Part shown: in pieces, positions 14,081-23,219 of the stretch
Numbering within the stretch: the first letter of the stretch is position 1
Layout of the letters: every line of letters begins with the position of its first letter
Source of the DNA: a virus
Length of the DNA stretch: 35,938 nucleotides
IMG/VR virus record: IMGVR_UViG_3300043395_000917
Span: 1-35,938 of that record
Strand: one strand, 5' to 3'
Program-made: the position numbers and the translations under genes
The notes under the pieces: generated by a model
Told to the model about the DNA's origin: nothing
Databases searched by the model: none
What the model saw: only the letters and a program-made list of their open reading frames with translations

Positions 14081-14775
14081 CAGTCGTTCACCGCCAGCGT
14101 CACGGTGTAGGCAATCGTCTGGCCATCAGCGATGGTCACTGCCGAGCTTTCCGTCAGCACGCCGTAGACACTGCCGGCGCACTTGCGCAGCCGCAACGTG
14201 CCACTGCCAGTGGAGGTGAGATCCACCTTGTTGCCAGCACCCACCGGGGTGGCGGTGTGCAAGGTCACCGTGTTGGTGCCGGTGCTGTCCACGTAGTAGA
14301 GGGTGCCGGCGGTGAGGCCACCGGGCAGGCTGCCGCCGGTGTCAGCGGTGACCGTGACGGCATCGCCATCGGTGAGGCCATGGCCGGTGACGGTCAAGGT
14401 GTCGGTGCTGGTGTTGACGCCACTGCTGGCAGTGATGCTGGCGCCGGCCTGGCCATCGGCTGCGGCATCCAGCAACAGCAGCACATGGCTGTAGGTGAGG
14501 CTGCCGCCGGAGGCGCTGAACTCCACATCGACCGCATCCTGTTCGTAGCGGCCATCCACTGCGTCGTAGCTGCCGCCGGTCAGGGCTGCACTCTGAAAGC
14601 GGGCGTAGCCGTTGGTGCCTTCGGTCAGCTCGTAGCGCACCCACGCCGCAATGCTGTCATTCAAGCCCGGTGCTGTGCCGGCATTGATCAGCACGGCCGT
14701 CAGCACTTTGCCGCTGTAAGCGGCAGACATGATGCGGCCTAATTCAGCCTGAGTGATTGCGCTGGTAACGGCCAT
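14080..14775 (-). CDS. tail-associated protein
   Basis: 231 residues starting MAVTSAITQAELGRIMSAAY. Residues 1-110 form an alpha/beta head (GKVLTAVLINAGTAPGLNDS; VRYELTEGTNGYARFQSAAL). Residues about 115-200 contain a sequence of beta strands with the repeating DGDAVTVTADTGGSLPGGLT and YYVDSTGTNTVTLHTATPVG, a carbohydrate- or surface-binding module common in virion proteins. The C-terminus is again beta (VTIADGQTIAYTVTLAVND). The role is inferred to be an appendage. Confidence 0.65.
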   Translation of the reverse strand: MAVTSAITQAELGRIMSAAYSGKVLTAVLINAGTAPGLNDSIAAWVRYELTEGTNGYARFQSAALTGGSYDAVDGRYEQDAVDVEFSASGGSLTYSHVLLLLDAAADGQAGASITASSGVNTSTDTLTVTGHGLTDGDAVTVTADTGGSLPGGLTAGTLYYVDSTGTNTVTLHTATPVGAGNKVDLTSTGSGTLRLRKCAGSVYGVLTESSAVTIADGQTIAYTVTLAVND

Positions 14776-14791
14776 GGATCACACGCTATGG

Positions 14792-14802
14792 CTGAAGTTG
14801 CC
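14792..14802 (-). repeat. junction motif copy
   Basis: GGCAACTTCAG, immediately after TAG at 14804; GGCAA ends 22 bases before the ATG at 14775. Confidence 0.65.
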
Positions 14803-14803
14803 C

Positions 14804-15253
14804 CTAGAGCCACTCGGCGAAGAGATCCACGTTGTAGGTCTTGCTTTGCGTGGACAGCAGCGTGATCGGGCTGGATTCATGGATCACGCCCACAAGAGGA
14901 AAGGCATAGTCAGGCGCACCTGCTCCAGGATTGATAGCTGGTACGCAAATGATCACCAAATCGGTATAGGTCACCGTGGTGGCGTAATCCAAGGTGATCA
15001 CCAACTGCGGCAGCTTGGCGCGATCCGCGATGCTGGCGTCATACGCAACCGTGCCTCCGGTCAAATAAAGATCAAACTGATCAGCCAAGGTGTAATCAGT
15101 AGGCGCAAACCAATTCATTACGTCGCCATCTAAAGCAGGTGGCGTAGCGGCTGCGGATGTATTAGCGAGCAAGACAAAAAAGGTCGCGTCTTCGTACAAC
15201 CACCACAGCGCCGACAACACCGCCTGGCGATTCGGAGTCAGGCTTGCTGTCAC
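14804..15253 (-). CDS. hypothetical tail-region protein
   Basis: 149 residues from GTG at 15253 (MTASLTPNRQAVLSALWWLY). The rest is beta-rich (YLTGGTVAYDASIADRAKLP; LVITLDYATTVTYTDLVIIC; SSPITLLSTQSKTYNVDLFA). It resembles in style the following gene at 14080-14775, and both may form one appendage. No family is recognised. Confidence 0.6.
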   Translation of the reverse strand: MTASLTPNRQAVLSALWWLYEDATFFVLLANTSAAATPPALDGDVMNWFAPTDYTLADQFDLYLTGGTVAYDASIADRAKLPQLVITLDYATTVTYTDLVIICVPAINPGAGAPDYAFPLVGVIHESSPITLLSTQSKTYNVDLFAEWL

Positions 15254-15267
15254 TGCAATACAAGGCG

Positions 15268-17781
15268 CTAGCTAAGGTTGCCGCCCATGCCCATCCCAGC
15301 GCTGAACGTCTCCGCCAAGGTTTGCTTCTCGCTGCTGATCAGCTGCAGACGCACCTGCAAACGCGCCGCAGCCACAACCCGGACCTGCGCCTTGACCACA
15401 CCAGCCACGGCGCCCATGGCTTTGTAGACGCCACCGGGCACGTACTTGATCGCCAACTGCGCCACCGCCTGAAAGGTGATCGGTACCTTCAGCCGATACG
15501 GCAGCAGCACCGCCTCTGGTGAAGCGGTGTAGCGGTAGCTCTGCTCCTCATCATCCGGCAGGCTCTCCAATAGCGCCGCAATGCTGGCGGTGTCGCTCAC
15601 ATCCGGTAGCTCTTCAATCACCACCGCATTGGCCAAGGGTTGCGCACCGTTGTCGCTGGTGGCCGGCATGGTCGGCAGTTGCGAGGCACCTGGCGGCAGC
15701 GGCATCCAGCGCTCACCGTTGACATCACCGCCGGCGGCACCCACATACAGCGCATCGGTGGAAACCAAGCAGCTGGTGGCATCAAAGGCCCAAGAGGTGC
15801 CATTGACGCGGTAGGTGGCCATCACATCGGCATTGCGCAGGTGGAACACAGCCAGCGGTTGATTAGGCAGCACACCCAAAGGCGCCGTCACTTGCAGGCC
15901 GTCCTTGTGGCCGATGCGCAGCGCGTTCTGGGTCTTGGCGTACTCCTCAGCCTGCTCCTCCGGTACGGCCGGCACGATGGCACCGGTGTCTTCATCCACC
16001 ACGTCATCAGGCAGGAACGGCACCACGTACTTCTCGGCTTCCGGCAGCTCCGCTTCGGGCAGCGTCGGTGCTTTGAACTCCTGCACCACGTTCTTCTGCA
16101 CCGGCTTGGGCGTCTTCTCCACGTTCTGCGCCACCTTCTGCGGCGCCGCCTGGATCCCGGACTCCACCTCATCAGCCGTGCGGATGATCACCTGCACGTC
16201 ATCCAGCACCAGATCAAAGAAGCGCCCGACAAAAGGGCCTAGGTCCACCGGTGCGGAGGCCTTCTGCAGCGCTTTGCTGATCGCCTGCTGACCGCTTTGC
16301 GTCAGGCCATAGGCGCGGAAGATGCGGCGGATCTCCTTGGTGAGATTTCCGCTGTAGAGGTATTCGGTGGTGATGTATTCGCTAAAACCCGAGCCCCCCG
16401 GCAGGCCATTGGTGCGGTTGTAGTCCTTAACGCCCAAGCGACCGGCGGCCTCAGCGCTAGAGATCATCGTGGCTTCAGTCTTGGCCTTCAGCCGAAACTT
16501 CGGGTTGTAGACGAGAAACTTCAGCTCCTCTGGGTTGGCGGCATAGGCCGCATTGCGGATCTCATCGGCCAGCTGCGTCTTCTCGGCCTCTGACAACCCC
16601 TCGGGTGCGATCTCTTCGTATTCGTACTGTTCTTCCTTGGCCGTGGTGTAGGCACCGCCTTGAATGTTGCCAGTGGTCCGATAAAGGTCTTCCACAAACT
16701 GCTGGTTGACCTTGGCCAGCCCCGTGATCGTTTTGCTGTAGCGCTTGAGCACCCGGTTGTCAGGCCCAGCGGTCTCCTCGGCCGTGATGTTCGTCTCGGT
16801 GATCTGCAGCGGAATCAAACCACCATTGCTGTTGCTGATGCGCAGCGTGGTGCTGGTCTCGGTTTTGCTGTTGGTCCAGCTGCTGCCCAGATTCAGCTTG
16901 TGACCTTCTGCACCAGGATCCTCGGCAGTGGGCGCCTCCGGCGTAGTGATCGGCAGCGCCTCGGGCCGCGTCGGCACCGTCAGCGTCTCGGGGATTTTCT
17001 CCGCGACACCCACCGCTGGATTGACCGGATCGGCCACGGCGTTTTCAGGCGCCACCAGCTGAGGCACCTCCAGCGGCAGGTCATTGGTCTGCACCAACGC
17101 CTCGCTCTGCCCCACACCGGAGGCCACCGGCGCTGGATCCTCACCGCCTTCCGTTGGGGCGATGTCGATCAGGTCACTGATCAGGATCGAGGGGCCTTCA
17201 AGGTTGGCCGGCTGCAGCTCGATGCTGATGATCGTGCCGTCCTGCTGCTGATAGGCGATGCGGCCTTCGGAGACCATGGCATCGCTGAGGAACTGCACAT
17301 AGCCCTGGCCCATGTCAATGCTGCTGGCCGTCTTGCGCGTGCTCAGCGTTGGCAACGTCGCCTGAAGCCCCAACCGATCAGCGGCCAGCTGCGTGGCTTC
17401 CGCCATGCGGATGCTCAGCCCCGTGCCCGGTGCGCGGCCATTGACCACATCCAGCAGGCCGCTCTGCACCACACCGCCCTTGCGGCTTTTCTTGTAGGCC
17501 AGCTCATCACCCACCTGCACCGTGGTCTGACGGGTCAAGGGGTTGGCAAAGGCTTTGAGCACCCGCAGCCGTGAACGCGGAAAGCGCGCTACCTGCGTCT
17601 GATCTGGCGTGATGTAGCCCAGCTGCACTTCATCACCGGGCCGAGCGGTGATCAGTCCTGCCAGCACCAGCTCACCGGTGGTAGTGATCACGCCATTGCC
17701 TTGCGCGTGATCGTCGCTCAGTGACCCGGAGATGACCGGGCCAAGGTTGCAGAGCACCTGTGCGCGTGCATCCAACACCAT
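15268..17781 (-). CDS. large tail tip / baseplate-like protein
   Basis: 837 residues from ATG at 17781 (MVLDARAQVLCNLGPVISGS), overlapping the previous stop as TGATG. Residues 1-200 are a beta-rich domain of the hub type (LVLAGLITARPGDEVQLGYI; RLRVLKAFANPLTRQTTVQV). The middle is a long Pro/Ala/Glu-rich helical stretch with repeated PEAP/TPEA motifs (TVPTRPEALPITTPEAPTAE) and a section that looks like a stalk. The C-terminal 200 residues return to a globular fold (YRVNGTSWAFDATSCLVSTD) and end GMGMGGNLS. Location just after the tape measure and a tail protein fits a baseplate hub or tail-tip attachment protein. Function is inferred from order. Confidence 0.7.
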   Translation of the reverse strand: MVLDARAQVLCNLGPVISGSLSDDHAQGNGVITTTGELVLAGLITARPGDEVQLGYITPDQTQVARFPRSRLRVLKAFANPLTRQTTVQVGDELAYKKSRKGGVVQSGLLDVVNGRAPGTGLSIRMAEATQLAADRLGLQATLPTLSTRKTASSIDMGQGYVQFLSDAMVSEGRIAYQQQDGTIISIELQPANLEGPSILISDLIDIAPTEGGEDPAPVASGVGQSEALVQTNDLPLEVPQLVAPENAVADPVNPAVGVAEKIPETLTVPTRPEALPITTPEAPTAEDPGAEGHKLNLGSSWTNSKTETSTTLRISNSNGGLIPLQITETNITAEETAGPDNRVLKRYSKTITGLAKVNQQFVEDLYRTTGNIQGGAYTTAKEEQYEYEEIAPEGLSEAEKTQLADEIRNAAYAANPEELKFLVYNPKFRLKAKTEATMISSAEAAGRLGVKDYNRTNGLPGGSGFSEYITTEYLYSGNLTKEIRRIFRAYGLTQSGQQAISKALQKASAPVDLGPFVGRFFDLVLDDVQVIIRTADEVESGIQAAPQKVAQNVEKTPKPVQKNVVQEFKAPTLPEAELPEAEKYVVPFLPDDVVDEDTGAIVPAVPEEQAEEYAKTQNALRIGHKDGLQVTAPLGVLPNQPLAVFHLRNADVMATYRVNGTSWAFDATSCLVSTDALYVGAAGGDVNGERWMPLPPGASQLPTMPATSDNGAQPLANAVVIEELPDVSDTASIAALLESLPDDEEQSYRYTASPEAVLLPYRLKVPITFQAVAQLAIKYVPGGVYKAMGAVAGVVKAQVRVVAAARLQVRLQLISSEKQTLAETFSAGMGMGGNLS
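15272..15282 (-). repeat. junction motif copy
   Basis: GGCAACCTTAG, forming the last codons of 15268-17781; GGCAA ends 24 bases before the GTG at 15253. Confidence 0.5.
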
Positions 17782-18530
17782 CAGACCTGCTCCACCGTCA
17801 GGGTCACGGTCCACTGGTTGACCTTCAGGCCGCCGACAATGCGCGCCTCAACCGAGGCTGTAGGTGGTGCCGTTGGAAACCAATCCCCTACTGCTGGTGT
17901 GCTCTGCACCGTGGTGCTCACCCAGTTGCGCAGGGTGTTGTAGGCCGCCTCATTGGCGACGGTGCCGGTGATGGTGCGCACAGCCGAAGCGCGCAGCGGA
18001 CCGGTCAGGTAGGCCGTGCCGCCAGCGGTGCGCTCCAAGGTGGGCAGATCATCCAAGGTCTCCATCGGCTCGGTGAGCGTGATGGTCACCCCGCCCAAGG
18101 TGACGGTGCCAAGGTTCGGCAGCAGCGCGTCATCGGCTGCCGCGCTTTTCTCCAGCGCTTTCTTGGCCACCGCCAAGGCCTGCGTGGCATCCACCAACGT
18201 GGCCGTGAGCTGCACATAGGCACCCACCTGCTCAAAGCTCGGCGCTTCGCTGAACCAGCAGGACACACCGCTGACCGTGAGGCCATTGGCACTGGCCGAG
18301 AGGCTCACCGTGCTGCCGACGCTGTTGGTGGCAATGCTGTCGCCATCGGCTTGGCGATTGCTCAGCCAGGTGTCAAAGATGCTTTTGAACTGCCCCAGCT
18401 GCGTGCTGTTCAGTAGCCCCGCCACGGTCCACTGCCGCGCGGCGAGGCCATTGCGCACGTCTTCAGCTTCGTAGCCAAAGGGCTGAGCGGTGAGCGTGCT
18501 GATGGTGAGGCCGTTGATCGTGACACTCAT
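17781..18530 (-). CDS. tail protein downstream of tape measure
   Basis: 249 residues starting MSVTINGLTISTLTAQPFGY. Two similar halves are visible: each has strands ending in a turn with GLTVSGVSCWFSEAPSFEQV or GGVTITLTEPMETLDDLP and a helix of type NTLRNWVSTTVQ. It lies 1 base below the tape measure stop and overlaps the next gene, which is the usual location of a distal tail protein. Assignment rests on order. Confidence 0.65.
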   Translation of the reverse strand: MSVTINGLTISTLTAQPFGYEAEDVRNGLAARQWTVAGLLNSTQLGQFKSIFDTWLSNRQADGDSIATNSVGSTVSLSASANGLTVSGVSCWFSEAPSFEQVGAYVQLTATLVDATQALAVAKKALEKSAAADDALLPNLGTVTLGGVTITLTEPMETLDDLPTLERTAGGTAYLTGPLRASAVRTITGTVANEAAYNTLRNWVSTTVQSTPAVGDWFPTAPPTASVEARIVGGLKVNQWTVTLTVEQV

Positions 18531-18531
18531 C

Positions 18532-21459
18532 TCAGCTGCGTCCGCTCGCCTTCACGCTTGCACTTGAGTTGCCACCGCAACCGCCGCCTGAAGCATTCAT
18601 AGTCACGTTGACAATGTTTGCTTCTGCTGTGTTCTTTGCGATTGATTCCAACAAGCTATTCATCCTTGCAAAAACTTGGCTGCCGTCGATGGTGGTGTTC
18701 ACCTGCGCCTGGAACGCGTTGGCCAGATCACCGCGCGCCTGCGAGGCACCCTGCAGCTCCTGCTTGAACTGCCCAGCCGCGACAGAGGCCGCAGAGGAGT
18801 ATTGGACGGTGTTCTGCAGCTGGCGGTTGACATCGGCCTGGATCTGGGCGCGCTGCTGATCGGTGCCGTAGGCCTCTAAGGCGTTGAGGGCAACGAGGCG
18901 CTCATTGGAGAGGCGCTCAGCGGCGGCGGCCTTTTGCTCTTGGAAGAGTTGGGAGCGCAGCCCACCAAGCCGCACCTCATCGGCGTAGGACTGCTTTGTG
19001 AGATCCAGCAGCTGGTTTGCAATCTCCAGTTCCTTTTGGGCGGCAGGGTCACCGCTGGCCGCAGCCTGCTGCGCCTTGAGCTGGTTGATCTCCGCCTCCA
19101 AGATGGCGCGCTTGGCAGCCGCCTCGGATTTCTGCACTTCAAACTGCAGGCTGGCCTCTTGGCTGGCCAGTTCGGAGCGCAGGCCATCGCCTTTGATGCG
19201 GAACTCGGTGATGGTCTGATCGAGCTTGGCCTTGCCGTAGACCTCCTGCAGCCGTGCCCGCTCTTCATCGCTGCCGGCCAGCGCCTGCGCCTGCTGCAGC
19301 TCCTGATCCAGCAGGCTTTTGACCGTGTTGGAGCGGTTCAAGGTGGCATCGCTGCGCACCTTCTCGATCTGCCCAACGAGGTTGTATTCCTGGGCATAGA
19401 GCCCAAGGCGCTGCTCGGATGCCTTGAGCTGCTGCACCTGCGCTTCAAGGGAGCTGTTCCACTGCCCTGTCAGCGCACCGACAGCGGCGCTTTGCTGCTG
19501 CACTTGGGCAGTGCCTTGCGCAGTGGCCGCCAACTGCTGCGTGCTGTTCTGCACGCCTTGCGCACCGATCTGCTGCAGGATTTGCTTCTGCGCTTCAAGG
19601 CTGGAGAGGGTTTCCGTCAGGTCTTTGCGCACCTGCGGGCCGACCAAAGACAGGCTGAGGCGTGGGTCATTGAGCTGGCCCTTGATGCGGTTGATTTCGC
19701 TATCAACGGCCTGCGACTGAGCCGTGATCTTGATCCGGGCCTGCAGTGACTCAATGTTGGCCTTGACCTTGGCAATGTCGCCATCCAGCTGAGTGGTATC
19801 AATGCCAGGAGGCTTGAGCTTTTTCTCTAACTCCAGCTGCCCCAACTCTTTCTGCGAGTTCTTCAGTTCATCGTTGAACTTCTTGATCTCCGGCGTCACT
19901 TTGGTCGCCACCGTGTTGGCCAGCAGGCCAAGGCCTGGCAGCTGGAAGGCTGTGTCGCGGCCTTCAATACTAGAGATTTCCAAGCCAAGGGCAATGATCT
20001 CTGATTTCAGCCCTTCAGCATTAACACCAGCTTTTTGCAGCGCCTCAGCCTGCTGCTGAATCGCAGCGGCCTCACTCTTGAGCTGCTCAACGCGGGTTTG
20101 CTCGCCGATCACTTGCCGCACCACGTTGGCGCGCTGCTCCAGTTGCTTCAGGCGGTTCTCAGCGTTCGTGGTGTCGAGGCCGTATTCCTTCTGCCGCTGG
20201 ATCTCAGAGGTGACCAGCTCAATGGCGGTGGTAATGCCAGCAAGCTGCTGCTCCGCTGGCGTGAGGCTGATGCTGTTGATCGTCTCGGCGATCTCAACAA
20301 ACGCATCGCCAATCCCCGAGAGGTTGCTGCTGGTGAGCAGATTGCTGAAGGCGTTGCCTATGGCAGCGATGCCGCTACTGATCGTCTGACTGGAGATGTT
20401 GGCGGCCTGCGCGGCAGCACCGGCGCTATTGCGCTGGTTGTCCAGAAATTGGTTGTACTTCTGCAGCTGGTCGTTAAGCAGCGGCTGCACCGCCGCCAAG
20501 GCTTCAATCGAGCCGAACAGCACATTGTTCTGCGCTGCATTGCCCTTGGTCTTGACCGCCACGTCCTGCAGGAAGGCACCCAAGCCTTTGGCCTGCAAGG
20601 CCTGAGCGTTGAACTCCAGCCCCAAGCTGTTGGCCAGCTGCGACGCTTCTGCTGTGGGCTTGAGGATGCTGCTGATCGCCTGCCGCAGGCCAGCAAAGGT
20701 GGATTCCACCGGCACACCCTGAGCCGTGGCAGCTGAGATCGCAGCATTCAGCTCATCAATGCCAACACCAGCGGCTGCCGCGATGGGTGCCACGCGACCG
20801 ATCTGATCGGCGTATTGACCCACCACAATCTTGCCGTCGTTCTGCGTGGTGATGAAGCCATCGACGATCTTGGTGGCGTTCTCTGCCGAAAGCCCATAGG
20901 CATTGAGCACCGAGGTGGTGGCATCGGCCACCGTGTTCAGATCGGAGAAGCCGCCTTTAGCGCCTTGAGCTGAGGCCTTGAGGATTGCGGTGGCATCAGC
21001 AGCCTTGGCAAAGCCAGCCGAAGCCACGTCATAGGCAGCCTTGGAGAGCTGCAGCGTGCTGGTGTTGGCCTTCAGCTCAGCGCTCACCACGCGCAGGTTG
21101 CTGCCCAGCTCAACGGTGTCTACGCCCAGCGTGCGCAGAGCTGCAGAGGCTTCATCGGCTTGAGCCAGCTGTTGAAAAGCCTTGGCAGCCGTGGCCACCA
21201 AGCCCAGCTGCAACGCGATGTTCTTGATCTCATCGCCCAACGCACGAAACACTTGGCTCTTGCCAGCAGTGCCAGCGAAATCGGCCAGGCCCTGCGCTGC
21301 GAGCTGCTGCTTGGGGATGAAGCGCCCAAACTCATCGCGCAACCGACCGGTGGAATCGGTGAAGCCCTTGACGGACTGATCGGCTTGGCGCAGCCCGGCC
21401 TGAAACGCTTGGTCGTTCAGCTTCAGGTCAAAGACCGCTTCACCAAGCGACTGGGCCAT
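18532..21459 (-). CDS. tail tape measure protein
   Basis: 975 residues starting MAQSLGEAVFDLKLNDQAFQ. Residues about 110-330 match the TP901-type tape measure domain (AYDVASAGFAKAADATAILK; SVLNAYGLSAENATKIVDGF; QIGRVAPIAAAAGVGIDELN; GVPVESTFAGLRQAISSILK). The remainder is mostly long coiled coil (KQILQQIGAQGVQNSTQQLA; EAEINQLKAQQAAASGDPAA) and a Gly/Ser-rich C-terminus. It fixes tail length: by the usual 0.15 nm per residue the tail would be near 145 nm, so a long-tailed phage. The longest gene here, it follows a neck gene by 27 bases and a junction motif. Confidence 0.92.
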   Translation of the reverse strand: MAQSLGEAVFDLKLNDQAFQAGLRQADQSVKGFTDSTGRLRDEFGRFIPKQQLAAQGLADFAGTAGKSQVFRALGDEIKNIALQLGLVATAAKAFQQLAQADEASAALRTLGVDTVELGSNLRVVSAELKANTSTLQLSKAAYDVASAGFAKAADATAILKASAQGAKGGFSDLNTVADATTSVLNAYGLSAENATKIVDGFITTQNDGKIVVGQYADQIGRVAPIAAAAGVGIDELNAAISAATAQGVPVESTFAGLRQAISSILKPTAEASQLANSLGLEFNAQALQAKGLGAFLQDVAVKTKGNAAQNNVLFGSIEALAAVQPLLNDQLQKYNQFLDNQRNSAGAAAQAANISSQTISSGIAAIGNAFSNLLTSSNLSGIGDAFVEIAETINSISLTPAEQQLAGITTAIELVTSEIQRQKEYGLDTTNAENRLKQLEQRANVVRQVIGEQTRVEQLKSEAAAIQQQAEALQKAGVNAEGLKSEIIALGLEISSIEGRDTAFQLPGLGLLANTVATKVTPEIKKFNDELKNSQKELGQLELEKKLKPPGIDTTQLDGDIAKVKANIESLQARIKITAQSQAVDSEINRIKGQLNDPRLSLSLVGPQVRKDLTETLSSLEAQKQILQQIGAQGVQNSTQQLAATAQGTAQVQQQSAAVGALTGQWNSSLEAQVQQLKASEQRLGLYAQEYNLVGQIEKVRSDATLNRSNTVKSLLDQELQQAQALAGSDEERARLQEVYGKAKLDQTITEFRIKGDGLRSELASQEASLQFEVQKSEAAAKRAILEAEINQLKAQQAAASGDPAAQKELEIANQLLDLTKQSYADEVRLGGLRSQLFQEQKAAAAERLSNERLVALNALEAYGTDQQRAQIQADVNRQLQNTVQYSSAASVAAGQFKQELQGASQARGDLANAFQAQVNTTIDGSQVFARMNSLLESIAKNTAEANIVNVTMNASGGGCGGNSSASVKASGRS
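18563..18573 (-). repeat. junction motif copy
   Basis: GGCAACTCAAG, inside the Ser/Gly-rich end of the tape measure gene; GGCAA ends 38 bases before the ATG at 18530. Confidence 0.4.
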
Positions 21460-21476
21460 GATTCACACTTTCCTAG

Positions 21477-21487
21477 GCAAAGTTGCC
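21477..21487 (-). repeat. junction motif copy, palindromic variant
   Basis: GGCAACTTTGC, which extends to the perfect inverted repeat TAGGCAA-CT-TTGCCTA; GGCAA ends 23 bases before the ATG at 21459 and directly follows the upstream stop. Confidence 0.5.
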
Positions 21488-21894
21488 TAACTGTCTAAAT
21501 ACTTCTGCATGAAGACACTGATCGGAAACTTGCCCAGAGCCGGGCGAATCCAGTCTCTTGGCGGCATCCGATTGCCCGCCTTGGTGCTATAGCCAAAGTA
21601 GATCGGTGCGCCGTAGCCGATCCAGCTGTAGCGGTATTGCAGCGGGCTGATCTGGGTGCGCAGCTGGCTTTGCCGGAAGGCACCGCTATCTACGATGTCG
21701 CGGGGACTGCGGACCTTCTCACGGCCGCCACCTTTGCGGTTGTAACTGCCCCGTTGCGTTTCCGTGGGCCAGTTGAACTGCTTGGTGGTGATCTCTTTGG
21801 TGAACTGCGCCTCTAGCAGCTGGCTGTAGGAGGCAAAGGCCTGCCGCACCTTGGCTTCTAACTCTTTGCTGTTGAAGTTGACGCGGACATCCAT
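21487..21894 (-). CDS. neck/tail completion protein (HK97 gp10-like)
   Basis: 135 residues starting MDVRVNFNSKELEAKVRQAF. A helical opening is followed by a basic, Gly-rich loop (GSYNRKGGGREKVRSPRDIV) and a strand-rich region (YRYSWIGYGAPIYFGYSTKA; NRMPPRDWIRPALGKFPISV). The pattern matches HK97 gp10-type tail completion proteins that seal the head-tail joint. It lies 3 bases from 21898-22293 and just upstream of the tape measure, which is consistent. Confidence 0.65.
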   Translation of the reverse strand: MDVRVNFNSKELEAKVRQAFASYSQLLEAQFTKEITTKQFNWPTETQRGSYNRKGGGREKVRSPRDIVDSGAFRQSQLRTQISPLQYRYSWIGYGAPIYFGYSTKAGNRMPPRDWIRPALGKFPISVFMQKYLDS

Positions 21895-21897
21895 GGC

Positions 21898-22293
21898 TCA
21901 CTCCTGGCGCACCGCGTCGAGGATCACAGCGTGGCCGAGAGGAGCTTCTAACAGCGCACCGATGCCTTGGCGGCCGTAGGCGCTCCGAGCTGCCACCAGC
22001 GTCACCTCAAAGGTGCTGCCGTCGTCGATCTCCAGCGTGCCGGTCATGCCTTCCAGCACCGCGTCATCCAACAGCTGCGGATCGGTGGCATACCCCTCAA
22101 AGCGTGAGGTACGCACATCCACGCCAGCGAAGTTCTGGCCGATGGTGGCGCCAATTTCCTTGAGGAAGACCCGGTAACCCTGCGCAGTGGTGTTGGCGAC
22201 CACGTTGCCGGTTGCCGGGTCTGTTGTGGTGCCCGCTGCAGGGAGGTGAAAGGTCACCTCCCCATTGCTGTAGGCATTAAGCGGGCTGGCCAT
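21898..22293 (-). CDS. head-tail connector/neck protein
   Basis: 131 residues starting MASPLNAYSNGEVTFHLPAA. It has a beta-barrel-like sequence (GYRVFLKEIGATIGQNFAGV; GTLEIDDGSTFEVTLVAARS) and a C-terminal strand (GHAVILDAVRQE). It sits between the tail tube gene and the gp10-like gene, separated by 8 and 3 bases, so a neck or stopper role is likely. The exact family is not recognised. Confidence 0.6.
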   Translation of the reverse strand: MASPLNAYSNGEVTFHLPAAGTTTDPATGNVVANTTAQGYRVFLKEIGATIGQNFAGVDVRTSRFEGYATDPQLLDDAVLEGMTGTLEIDDGSTFEVTLVAARSAYGRQGIGALLEAPLGHAVILDAVRQE

Positions 22294-22301
22294 CAGTTAG
22301 C

Positions 22302-22784
22302 TCAGGGGCTAGGTGCAGTTGCAGCGGTATAGGAATAGCTCCCATAACCCTGGAGCGAAAATGAGACAGTCGCTATACCGCCAGCCTCAATCGACTCAGA
22401 GAAATCGGTGATGATGCCGATACCGGCGTGCTTCTCCACGGTGCTCACGGATGCACCAGGATCAGGCGATTCCCGATACCACTTCACGTATTGACCGGTG
22501 GGGGCATCCATGGCTGCATCTTTGATGAGCTGGTAGCCCGCATCCACGGTGTCTAGGTTCATCACCATCTGCATGGAATAACCCTGCGAGGTGGCCACAG
22601 CCTTCTGGAAACCACCAGAGGTCGAGTAGTCGGTCACCGTCTGAGTTTCAGTGGTGCCTTCAATACCGGCGTTGGTGAGATTCAGAATCTCCGTAAGGCC
22701 GGTGCTGCTGGTGGGGTGGGCGGCATCAGCAGAGGTGGCGTCGGCCATCCAGAGCCGATACCCGATGGCGGACATGAAGGCCAA
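22302..22784 (-). CDS. major tail tube protein
   Basis: 160 residues starting MAFMSAIGYRLWMADATSAD. The text LTEILNLTNAGIEGTTETQT, VTDYSTSGGFQKAVATSQGY and ASVSTVEKHAGIGIITDFSE is typical of tail tube proteins of long-tailed phages, with a two-layer beta sandwich ending TVSFSLQGYGSYSYTA. It would polymerise into the tail tube around the tape measure. The start is a TTG at 22784, supported by AGGAG placed 8 bases before it; an ATG three codons later has poor spacing. Confidence 0.75.
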   Translation of the reverse strand: MAFMSAIGYRLWMADATSADAAHPTSSTGLTEILNLTNAGIEGTTETQTVTDYSTSGGFQKAVATSQGYSMQMVMNLDTVDAGYQLIKDAAMDAPTGQYVKWYRESPDPGASVSTVEKHAGIGIITDFSESIEAGGIATVSFSLQGYGSYSYTAATAPSP

Positions 22785-22809
22785 GGTGGGCGCTCCTAAA
22801 GCGGTCTGC

Positions 22810-22820
22810 CTGAAATTGCC
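22810..22820 (-). repeat. junction motif copy
   Basis: GGCAATTTCAG, 2 bases after the TGA at 22823; GGCAA ends 31 bases before the TTG at 22784. Identical to the copy at 25744, with a shared GCA extension. Confidence 0.6.
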
Positions 22821-22822
22821 AA

Positions 22823-23194
22823 TCAGGAACGCAGCAGCTCTGCCTGGCCGCCTTGCTTGGCGTAGAGGTTGGAGAAGCGCCAGTCGTAGCCGATGGCGAG
22901 CGATAGCTGCTCACGCCAGTACGCCTGTTGGGTGCGGATGCCGGCGAGCTTGGCTTCGGGGTTGCCGGGCTGCCATTCGAGAACGTCGGCGCGGATCAGG
23001 CCGAGGTCTTCTGAGGCCTTGCTCTCGAAGCTGGTTTCAAGGGTGTTGAGCTTGCCGATGGCGGTCTGGCTGGTGGTGATGGATGCCGCTGAGGCTTCAC
23101 CCATGAGCACATCGAGGTGATCGAGGGCGATGTTGGTGGCCGGGATGGCCAGATGCCGGCGGATTGCTTCGCGGTCAGTGGAAACCCAGGCCAT
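22823..23194 (-). CDS. head-tail joining region protein
   Basis: 123 residues starting MAWVSTDREAIRRHLAIPAT. It is mostly helical (NIALDHLDVLMGEASAASIT; KLNTLETSFESKASEDLGLI) with an aromatic C-terminal part (YWREQLSLAIGYDWRFSNLY). It lies between the MuF-like gene and the tail tube gene, the usual place of a head-completion or adaptor protein, which is often helical. The family is not recognised by eye. Confidence 0.65.
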   Translation of the reverse strand: MAWVSTDREAIRRHLAIPATNIALDHLDVLMGEASAASITTSQTAIGKLNTLETSFESKASEDLGLIRADVLEWQPGNPEAKLAGIRTQQAYWREQLSLAIGYDWRFSNLYAKQGGQAELLRS

Positions 23195-23208
23195 GGCGGG
23201 TGCTTTTG

Positions 23209-23219
23209 CTTAGGTTGCC
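23209..23219 (-). repeat. junction motif copy
   Basis: GGCAACCTAAG, overlapping the stop codon TAA of 23210-24247; GGCAA ends 20 bases before the ATG at 23194. Confidence 0.6.

Noticed and set aside
21475-21490. Inverted repeat TAGGCAA-CT-TTGCCTA as a terminator
   Set aside because: Stem too short with a 2-base loop and no T run; treated as a variant of the junction motif.
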